Shown: in pieces, positions 56,160 through 64,000 of the stretch
Numbering within the stretch: position 1 is the stretch's first letter
Layout of the letters: each line of letters opens with the position of its first letter
Assembly: GCA_963691655.1 (NCBI GenBank)
Contig: OY829327.1
Coordinates: 63,996,079-64,060,078 of the forward strand
DNA: 64,000 nt
Reading direction: 5' to 3'
Source: Toxonevra muliebris
Taxonomy: Eukaryota; Arthropoda; Insecta; Diptera; Pallopteridae
The notes under the pieces: generated by a model
What the model saw: the letters and a program-made list of their open reading frames with translations, nothing else
The model's database searches: none
What the model was told of the DNA's origin: nothing
Translations under genes and position numbers: made by a program

Positions 56160-58785
56160 ATGAGTTGCCTAATGTGGGGATGTCTAAATGATAGACATAA
56201 TTGCAAATACACGGACATACATTTTTTTAAGTTTCCGCAAAATAAATTTGTGCGAGAGAAGTGGCTCTCTATTCTCTATTTGTGGAAGAAGTGAAAGTGA
56301 TCTACCAAAAGTGGCATTGGTATGTTCACTTCACTTCTTTAAACAGGATATGTACTGCCACAATAAAAATATCAGACTAAATCGAAATGCGCAGCCTATT
56401 TCAGAAACTATTAAAACACAACGGTAATATTAAATTTAAAATATTATGCAAGTTGTGTCCAATATCTCAATTTACAGCAATATTGTACTAACTGTTGACC
56501 AAAATGGAAACATTGATATGTCAGTTACTGCTAATAGGGATAACTACGATGATGTAGAAAAGTAAGATTTTAAGGTTATCGATTAAATCAGAATATTGTT
56601 TATAAATTTTCCTTATAGCAATGAATTTCCAACGCCAGTCGCGCAATATAAAATATCAGGCAAAAGTTGCAATGGGTCCTTAGTTTCAATAGCCACTCAA
56701 ACTGAGTAAATAAATAATTTTACATTGATATTGTATGTTGGATATTACAATTATTATTAATTTTCTTACGTGCAGTTCTTGCATTAACATTGAAATTATC
56801 GAGAGACTTAAATTCGAAAAGAAACTTGAAAAGTGTGAGGAGGAAATTGCATTACCACGATTGAAGCTTAAAGAATATAAGAATAATTGCAGTAACATAT
56901 TTATAGAAAAACAGATCGATATTTTGTGCAATACGAAACAAAAACCGAGGTATAACTAGAGTTGATTCGATACCCACTTACTCACTTACTACGATTGAAG
57001 CTTAAAATTCTTTATATTCATAAGAATAATTGCAGTAACATATTTATAGAATTCAGATCGATATTTTGTGCAATACGAAACAAAAACCGAGGTATAACTA
57101 GAGTTGATTCGATACCCACTTAATATACAAGAATGATGAATTCAAGATTAGGCACAGTGTCATATTAAAACTACGTCATATCTGACCGCTGTTTAAATTT
57201 TTGATTTGTTTACAATTTGAATATAAACTAATCAAACATTTCTGTTAATAGACTAACATATTACAGCCAATCATATCACAGCATGGGTCAGGTATTACGT
57301 ATGCCCGTCTGTTTTGCTTTTATTTACTTGTATCGAATTATTTGTAGGTATGATATTGATGACATATCCGCATATATGCTGCTGGTCCTCGTTGCTATAA
57401 GCTGCTAAGAAAAAAGAATTTTCCATTGCCTTCTCCTTCTACGTTGAGAAGATGGGCTCTTAAGTTAAGCGTGGAGCCCGGGTTGCAAAACGCAATATTT
57501 TCATTTATGAAGGGCTATGACCTAAATATTGATGATAAGTTGTGTCCTTTCATTTGATGAAATGAAATGCAGAGAGGAATGGGCATTTGATCGAATTAAC
57601 GATGTGATTTTGCAACCTAAACGGCAGGTGCAAGTAGCAATGGTCAGAGGGCTAAAAAGACGATAGAAACAGCCCATATACTACCATTTTGACAGCAAGA
57701 AGACGGAGTATACAGTGACAAACATAATAATGCAACTGTATGCTATTGGCTTTACAGTAGTGGCAACAGTTTGCGATTTGGGCGTAGAAAACCAATCGCT
57801 GCTGAAATCAATGGGCGTACATCCGGAGAAGCCCTTCTTCCAACATCTGCCGATAGCTCAAAAAAAATTTATACTTTCGCTGATACTCCTCGTCTTTTAA
57901 AATTATTGCGTAACCATTTCGTTAGAAGAACTTTTAACTCTCTATCTTTAACAGCTTGACAGAAGGTTAAATTCGCTGCGAAACTACTTTCGCATACATC
58001 TGCCAGTGCGCTTAAAAGATCAGCTTGGGCTTTGCAGCGATGCTGACAAATTTCTAAAATGCGCTGAGCTGTTCCAGATTATTAACAATTGGTTTGATGT
58101 CTTTAATTCAAATGTAATTCAAAAGAACTCACTGCCACTAAGCAAGGCATTTGGATTTTACCATTAAATGATCAGCAGCATGCAATTGACGACATGTCAA
58201 AAATAGTCAAAATATTACTACCATTGCGTCAAAGTGGAGTAATCTTGCCATTTCAGAAAAGGAATCCTGCAAAACAATAATGCACTTCCATTATTGTATG
58301 ACTATGTTAGGGAGCAGTATGGCATGTGTTTCGTTTTGGCATGCAAACTTAATCAAGACTGTGTTTGGGTTTTCACTATAATTTACATTTTAAATATTCA
58401 TACCGATTTTAGATAACAGAACAAGACAACGATGATGAGATGTGGGAGAAAATTGACCCACTAAATGATATTGAATTTGACGGCTTGCAAATTACATTTG
58501 CATCAATATGGGTGTAGAACCGCCATGGCTCATCACACTAACTTCACATATGTTGACTTGCATTCCGAAGGTGGACTTATGAAGCCAAATGAACAATTTC
58601 TCAGCATAATAGAAAATTTAAATTCAATTTTTATTTCTATAAATGGGGAGAAATTGTCTAGTACAATAAACTACATGGCACATTTGCTTAGTGCGTCTGA
58701 TTCGGAAGTGGAAGAGTATATAAAAAAACGATTCTGCTTAGGAAGAACATACCGACAGCTAAAGGAAAACAAACCATCAAATTAA
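56160..58785 (+). pseudogene. P-element-like transposase with THAP domain, decayed
   Basis: Starts MSCLMWGCLNDRHNCKYTDI then HFFKFPQNKFVREKWL. A frameshift then leads to DLPKVALVCSLHFF: C-x4-C and C-x2-H complete a THAP zinc finger, the P-element DNA-binding domain. Small GT-AG introns follow (near 56427-56476, 56561-56618 and 56706-56774). Next come an ATQTE motif and a coiled coil (LKFEKKLEKCEEEIAL). The RNase H-like core (57350-57960) reads KLCPFI-type then SFDEMKCREEWAFDRINDVI, LQPKRQVQVAMVRGLKRR, YHFDSKKTEYTVTNIIMQLY, VVATVCDLGVENQSLLKSMG and RNHFVRR. Later parts are NNALPLLYDYVREQYGMCF, LNQDCVW and, at the end, TYVDLHSEGGLMKPNEQF. There are many stops. Domain order matches P transposase. 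Confidence 0.85.
56857..57122 (+). repeat. 134-bp tandem duplication inside the P-like relic
   Basis: ACGATTGAAGCTTAAA to GAGTTGATTCGATACCCACT is duplicated from 56857 to 56991, with a 15-base difference after the start of copy 2. It repeats the end of the coiled-coil exon. Confidence 0.85.
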
Positions 58786-59399
58786 AAAAAAAATGAAAAA
58801 ACTTATAACATTAAAAAAACATAACACCAAACACCAACGATAACACACGATCACACAAATATAAAATTTATAAAACATACTGTTGAAACTTATTAACGTT
58901 CTGTATACATATATATATATACTCTAAATTTAAAATAATTGGCCATTTTAGTTGTACATATTTATTACTACATCCAAAATACTAAAGTTTAAAAATATTT
59001 TGTTCATGCAAAAACTTATACATCACAAATATATTGATGCCTTTAATATAAGTGTGTTCATTTATATTCACATTGTTTTCAAATGGACAAAAACAAAAAA
59101 TCCACAATTATAATGTGATAAAACGAAAAGACTTATTATTTATATTTTAAATTGAACTAGTCGTGTTAATTATTGATACTACTTATATGATTTGTTGTTA
59201 TTAACAATATCAAAATGCACTCCCTAAAAATACAGCATTGGTGAAAAAAACAAAATAGTATGTAAACAAATAATTTTTCGATTTGTCAAAGATTTTTTCA
59301 TTTGTCAAAATGAAAGTACCTTATAAATTTTTTCTACCATGAAATATACTATTTTTCTAGAGACTGATGTCTCGAAAAAATTTGATCACCCCATGCATG

Positions 59400-60160
59400 C
59401 TATGCACATGCAAAAGAGAAAATTTAACGAAAAGTACGAATAAGCACAAAAGTTTCAATACGGCGCCCAGGATGGAAACTTTTGGAGGTTTGCTTAAGCA
59501 TTTGTCACATTCTCACTTTCTGCAACTATATACATCCTGCCATGACTCTATTTAATTTTATGTAATTTTTATCCCGTTTGTCGTTGTTCTTTCGACATTA
59601 GAAATTGATTTTTCTATAAAATTTTTGATTTGCTTATACACAATTGTTTTGAAAATTTATAACATATTTCTCAGTTTGAAAATTCATATGTTTGGTTTTT
59701 AGAGATGCCAACTTTCACACAAAAAAATACGCATTCATTCAAAATATCGAATTTTTCAATAAAAAAACGAAAAATTTTAATAAGCAAGCATGGAAATAAG
59801 AGGTCGCAATTCGCTCTTAAGCTTTTTGGAACGTAAAAAGCTAGAAACCACTTATGAGGTGCCATACCGATGAAGCGAACGCAACAGTTGACAACCGGTC
59901 CACTGGACAAAAAGGTATAAGTGGATGGGTGGGCTGTGTTTGATAGAACAATTATTTTACATTTAATTTGGCAAATAACATTCAACATTTGCAGTATTTT
60001 ATATATCTTTTTTGTTATGCACATACATGTAGATACTTTTGAATATACTTTTCTGCTATGATTTTGTGAAATTCAGTAAATTCATAAACAATGAATAAAT
60101 GAAAACTTACAAAAAAATATTTTCCCCTTTGCGTATTATTACTTGGGAGGGGGGAAGGCA
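59400..60160. other. No recognised feature
   Basis: AT-rich spacer. The minus frame at 59671-60024 is unrecognised. Confidence 0.35.
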
Positions 60161-60165
60161 GACCA

Positions 60166-61377
60166 AAAACGCGTATGTGCATAGATTTTAATATTAAAAT
60201 TAAAATTTAGGTTTTTAAAGAATTGACGTATTTGAAATATGGATTTTTCAAAAGTAATTTTTAGAATCAAACAAATTTACAATAAAATATTGAACATGGT
60301 GATTTAAATAGGAAATTTACTGTCTTTTCAATTATGAAGTGCAGTTTTAATTCTTTTGTACATGTTAAATTTCATATATCGTTGCTACGATAACATGTAA
60401 ACAAAAAATTTTTGTATTTATTTTACATATATACATATAAATTCTACAAAGACCTGAGAATCGATTTGGCGTATAGGCGTACGAATACTTATACACATAC
60501 GCCAAATCAATTCTCAGGCCACGATACATGTGCAGATGCGACGGAATATATTTTTGCTTTACTTCTTCTTTATTTTATTTCTTTTGCAAAAATCATAGCA
60601 TTTATAATTTATATTGGTAAATAAGTATATTATTTTGAAGTCCTACAACTTTGGCATATGAGGCAAAGTTGTGTATTACAAAAATATAAACATTTTTTCT
60701 CTCCACATCAACCCTCCACCTACTTTCTGTACCTCTGTCTTAGGGGAATACTAACATACTTCCTTTGACAAAAATATTCCTCATAAAAAAGTAAAGAGGG
60801 TGTCTGAACACCAAAACTAGTAAACTACCCATCGAATACCACCAAAACAAACATAAACAATGATAATAAGTTTCGCTGGCAAAATGAAAAATATTCAATT
60901 CAAACCAAATTCAATTTTGTTTTTGCAGCAGACCAACACCGCGCTAAAATACAAATTTGCTGAAATTTGAATAAAAATGAAAAATGTAAATATCGGACTG
61001 CGTGTGTTGTGATGGGATTTTAGTGGGTAAATTTTTTAATTTGAAGTCCTACATTGTTGACGTCTGAGACAAAGTTGTTTGTTATGAAAAGATAAATATT
61101 TTTTCCTTTCAATCAAACCTCAATCTATTCGAGGTGCCGGTGTTTTGTCGGATTTCGGGAATAACACATTTTTTTATAAGAACTAACACTGCATCTCATG
61201 TTAAAAATATGAGATGTCATGTGAGAAACTACATATGTGTAGTTATTTTATATTTGAAATATAATGTAAACAAAGAAATTACAATTGCAAAAAAAAAAAA
61301 AAATTAAAAAAAGTATGAAATGTAAAATGTTTAAACAAAAAATTTAATATTAAAATCTATGCATATACGCGTTTTTG
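60166..61377. mobile_element. Element with AAAAACGCGTATGTGCATAG inverted ends
   Basis: AAAAACGCGTATGTGCATAG then ATTTTAATATTAAA (60166-60200) is mirrored at 61340-61376 (TTTAATATTAAAATCTATGC, ATATACGCGTTTTT). The interior has a direct repeat: TTTGAAGTCCTACAACTTTG and then GGCAAAGTTGTGTATTACAA at 60634, and TTTGAAGTCCTACATTGTTG and then GACAAAGTTGTTTGTTATGA at 61039. It is inserted into or beside a pogo-like copy. Superfamily unknown. Confidence 0.65.
60452..60522. repeat. Strong hairpin
   Basis: CCTGAGAATCGATTTGGCGT ATAGGCGTACG pairs with the inverse ACATACGCCAAATCAATTCTC then AGG across a short AT loop. It lies inside the 60166-61377 element. Confidence 0.8.
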
Positions 61378-61741
61378 GTTGTTGACAACTTATTATAATT
61401 CGTAATGCAAAGTGAAATTCTATGGAACTATGATTCAACAAAAATCAATCATTGTAGATAGCTACGTTCATATTTTTTAAGGAATTTTTTGTGCTTTTCG
61501 TGGTTGACAAGAAACGCGAGAAGAGCCTTAAACTACAAAACCGTTAATTCGTATTTTTTTTATTTTAACCTCGTTAACGTATATTCTAATAGTGTTCGAA
61601 AACATAAGTAAAATGGGAGATACGGTTTCCATTTTATTTGAGTTTTCTTTAAAATACGGATGCTGGCTGTAAATCAAAAACCTCTGTAATTCGTAAAAAA
61701 TTGTTGGTCCCTTGTGATTACGAATTATCGGGATTCTACTG
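61378..61741 (+). mobile_element. Pogo-like element, copy B (right end intact)
   Basis: GTTGTTGACAACTTATTATA, TATGGAACTATGATTCAAC, CGTGGTTGACAAGAAACGCG, and the right end TTACGAATTATCGGGATTCT then ACTG. The left part is replaced by the 60166-61377 element. Confidence 0.7.
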
Positions 61742-61989
61742 TTTTAAAAAGAAAATTAATTAAATACATGTATTTTTAAAGTTTTTAATTAACACACTCT
61801 TTTTATACAAACATTTATGCCATCTGGTATTTTGTAGTTTTCACAAAATAAATAAATGTTTTAATCCATTTTTGATATGCAGTAAAGAATTTTTTGAATT
61901 GAGTGACTTACGGTTACGAACTTTGTTTTTAAATAATTTCTCAGTGCTCATTGCTTCGATAAAAAATGTTGTTAGTATTATTCAGGTAA

Positions 61990-62135
61990 TGGATTATTTA
62001 GCGGAGCATTTAGTGTCTTTTAAATTGAAAAAAAACACGTTAAAAACCCCGCTGACCGCTAAATCATTTTTTTCCGCGTTTTAATTTCCAAAAACCACTA
62101 AATTTAACGGGAAAAGCGCTGAGTTGGCCACACTG
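61990..62135 (+). mobile_element. hAT fragment, right end (family of 39438)
   Basis: AAGCGCTGAGTTGGCCACAC then TG at 62116-62135, plus CCGCTGACCGCTAAATCATT upstream, matches the right half of 39438-39731. Confidence 0.65.
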
Positions 62136-62171
62136 CCTATCAGTTCTCGTCAAAGTTAATATTTCGAACAA

Positions 62172-62286
62172 AAACATTTAGGTGATGGACAGCGCCCTCT
62201 ATAAATTAAGTATGCATATATGTATGACATAATTGATAATGTGTTTATTTCTCAATTGATAGAGGGCGCTGCCCATCATTTTCTAT
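62172..62286. repeat. GGGCAGCGCC palindrome, third locus
   Basis: GATGGACAGCGCCCTCTATA at 62172 is mirrored by TTGATAGAGGGCGCTGCCCA at about 62257-62276. This is the best-preserved palindromic unit of the family at 39785 and 42740. Confidence 0.75.
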
Positions 62287-62700
62287 TGGGATTCATGCTG
62301 TCACTAATTGTGGATTTTGTTTTCCTGTGTTGCCAATAGATTAATTTGAAACTGAATAAATATATTTAATTACGATTTATTGAAAAAACAATCTTAAGCT
62401 GAAAAGCACAAGTGTCAGTTAATCTGCACAGCACACGAAATTAAAATGTTTAAAATAACTTAGAAATATTTTATCGTACTGATATTAGTTTTAAAATTGA
62501 GTTTTCTTAGAAAGCGTAGAATATGTCTTGAGTGGTTGGTAGATCGTAGTATATGTATTGGTATCCAATGATAGTGGTTTTGCATGGTTGTGATTCTCAT
62601 GGGATGCTTTGATAATTGAGTGTTGTGGTGAGCGAGACTCTTGTTGAGTTAGTGCTCATCGTTATCGAAAACATTTTATAATTACGGCGAAGCTTGTTGA

Positions 62701-62818
62701 CAGTGTGACCAACTTTTGTTTTCCAAAATCCGCTAAAATGAAGAAATAAACGCGTATTTTCTTTCAAAAAGCGCTAAATTTTTCCCTTATAAAAGTTTTA
62801 AACACAAATTTTTTTATA
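62701..62818 (+). mobile_element. hAT fragment, left end (family of 39438)
   Basis: CAGTGTGACCAACTTTTGTT then CAAAATCCGCTAAAATGAAG and CGCGTATTTTCTTTCAAAAA match the left half of 39438-39731. It is cut by the pogo-like insertion at 62821. Confidence 0.65.
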
Positions 62819-62820
62819 TA

Positions 62821-63422
62821 CAGTAGAATCGAGATAATTCGTACCCCATGTTGGCAACCTCTTATAATTCGTAATGCAAAGCAAAATTCTATGAAACTAT
62901 GATTCGAAAAAAATCAATCACTTCACTTCTTATGGAAGTTTTTGTGTTTTCTGTGGTTGACAAGATACGCGAGAAAAGCCTCAAGCTAATTCGTATTTTA
63001 TTTTAACCTCGTTAACCCTGGGATTGTATATCCCAATAATGTTCGAAAACTTAAGTAAAATGGGAGATACGGTTTCCATTTTATTTGAGTTTTCTTTAAA
63101 ATACGGATGCGGGCTGTCAATGAGTGGATTGCATACATGCAGTGTCATCGCCATAAATTGGCTTTGCTATAATTTTATTATAATTGGTTACAAGGGTTAT
63201 AGCAGACATTATGACCCATTGCAAAACTTAAGTATAACTGTAAGGATTAAGAGTCCTGGAAATATTCTTTTTTTAAATTTATTTTAATATTTGCATAAAA
63301 TATTGAAGAAACTCAAGCCAGATTTTGAGGAAAAACTCGGGGGTGAAAACGTTAAATTGAAAACCTCTGTAATTCGTAAAAACTTGCTGGTCCCTTGCGT
63401 TACAAATTAATGGGTTTTGCTG
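62821..63422 (+). mobile_element. Pogo-like element, copy C (complete)
   Basis: 602 bp, CAGTAGAATCGAGATAATTC to ATTAATGGGTTTTGCTG, flanked by TA (62819-62820 and 63423-63424). It contains all family blocks, including GATACGCGAGAAAAGCC and TCAATGAGTGGATTGCATAC. An 87-codon frame (63024-63287) spans the interior, but the other copies do not keep it open. Confidence 0.8.
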
Positions 63423-63589
63423 TATTAAAAAGAAAATTAAGTAAATACAAGTATTTTTAAAGTTTTTAATTCACAGCATTTTTAAATTATATAATCACAA
63501 GAAAAACTAAAATAAGATAATGGAAAAAGAGTTTTTATACACTTTGATCACAAAAAAATATACAGATTAATAACACTGTACAAAGGTCA

Positions 63590-64000
63590 AAAAAGCTCAA
63601 GAGTTTTGAAAGTTGATCTTATATAATTTAAGTACGCTGAACATAATGGCTTTTCTCTATCACGTCTAATTTATTTTTTATAACGGTTAAAAAAAATCAT
63701 ATATGTATAGAAGCACTGTACAATGGAATTGACCAAAAAGGAAAGCTCAAGAGTTTTGAAAGTGCATTTTTTTCTCTAAATCGTCTAATTTTTTTATAAT
63801 GGGTTAAAAAAGAAACGTCCATAAAAATATTGTTTCTACATTTTTAAAAAAATAAAAATCTACAAACAATATTTTTTATGTACGATTTTTTTTTCAACCC
63901 GTTTATAAAATAATTAGACGATACAGAGAAAAACTGAGAACACTATTATGTTCAGCGTACGCGATTTATATGAGATCCACTTTCAAAACTCTTGAGCTTT
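63590..64000. repeat. Foldback element running off the right edge
   Basis: AAGCTCAAGAGTTTTGAAAG at 63593 and 63743 reappears inverted as CTTTCAAAACTCTTGAGCTT at 63981-64000. GTACGCTGAACATAATGG (63636) is inverted at 63946-63962. The palindrome is centred near 63845 (AACAATATTTTTTATG against CATAAAAATATTGTTT). Confidence 0.8.

Larger units (their letters stand above)
55655..59395 (+). mobile_element. P-superfamily transposon, decayed, with inverted subterminal repeats
   Basis: Around the P-like coding relic, CATGGTAGAAGTATAAAAAG then GTAGTTTCATTTT (55710-55742) is mirrored by AAAATGAAAGTACCTTATAA and TTTCTACCATG (59306-59340). Both sides also carry TTTGACAAAT-type motifs. Outer ends near GGGGCTCACGTTGATTTTTT and AAAATTTGATCACCCCATG look like decayed termini. 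An 8-bp duplication cannot be fixed, so the outer borders are approximate. Confidence 0.6.

Noticed and set aside
60064..60140. Possible additional inverted repeat near 60.1 kb
   Set aside because: Only short AT-rich matches; nothing beyond chance for this composition.
63024..63287. 87-codon ORF inside pogo-like copy C as a protein
   Set aside because: The other copies do not keep this frame open, so it is not under coding constraint.

Overview
This is an AT-rich eukaryotic window and most likely comes from a higher fly (Diptera). The one host gene I can name encodes a mitochondrial ribosomal protein that reads very like the Drosophila form. The transposon mix also fits a schizophoran fly with a large genome: hAT, pogo-like, Harbinger, maT and P-like DNA elements, I/LOA-type and RTE-type LINEs, copia, Ty3/gypsy, a Penelope-like element and tRNA-headed SINEs. 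I cannot name the species.

Host gene. mRpS5 (mitochondrial small-subunit protein uS5m) lies on the minus strand. Exon 1 is at 9422-9263. Exon 2 starts at 785 and runs off the left edge. Between them is an 8.48 kb intron with GT-AG ends. It holds a 2 kb foldback element with a pogo-like element in its loop, a degenerate hAT element, a Harbinger-type MITE, a pogo-like element and a palindromic MITE. A TATCGATA (DRE-like) site lies about 90 bases upstream of the start codon.

9.6-13 kb: two non-autonomous hAT elements with perfect 8-bp target duplications; the first carries a copia pol fragment. 14-23 kb: decayed LINE pieces (RT plus RNase H, an RNase H/C-terminal piece, an ORF1 gag-like piece) and a three-copy repeat family. 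23.5-29.6 kb: MITEs, a decayed MADF-like fragment, LINE endonuclease and RT/RNase H pieces, and a solo Penelope pLTR.

29.6-36.5 kb is a nest. A decayed Ty3/gypsy pol gene is interrupted in turn by a hAT (30460-31472), a Penelope-like element (about 31655-33090), a GGGCATAGCC-ended element, a TA-flanked GGGTAAA element and another 8-bp-TSD element. The Penelope copy keeps an open frame from the YVDD reverse transcriptase motif to the GIY-YIG endonuclease with a single stop. Its pLTR contains a hammerhead ribozyme-like motif with complete core residues.

36.5-40.5 kb: a pogo-like shell split by a 2.1 kb hAT that itself contains a smaller hAT, followed by two short hAT elements. 43-44.3 kb: an RTE-type LINE. 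44.6-47.6 kb: a Harbinger element with a maT (DD37D) mariner inside. 49-53.8 kb: a palindromic MITE splitting an unknown ORF, a 28-bp-TIR element, an element with repeated subterminal motifs, a SINE whose 3' tail matches the 14-kb LINE, and a chimeric two-headed SINE with a 13-bp target duplication. 55.7-59.4 kb: a decayed P-superfamily transposon with a THAP domain. 60-64 kb: further inverted-repeat and pogo-like elements.

The window is therefore one gene end plus a densely nested transposon graveyard. Apart from mRpS5 I found no intact host gene.
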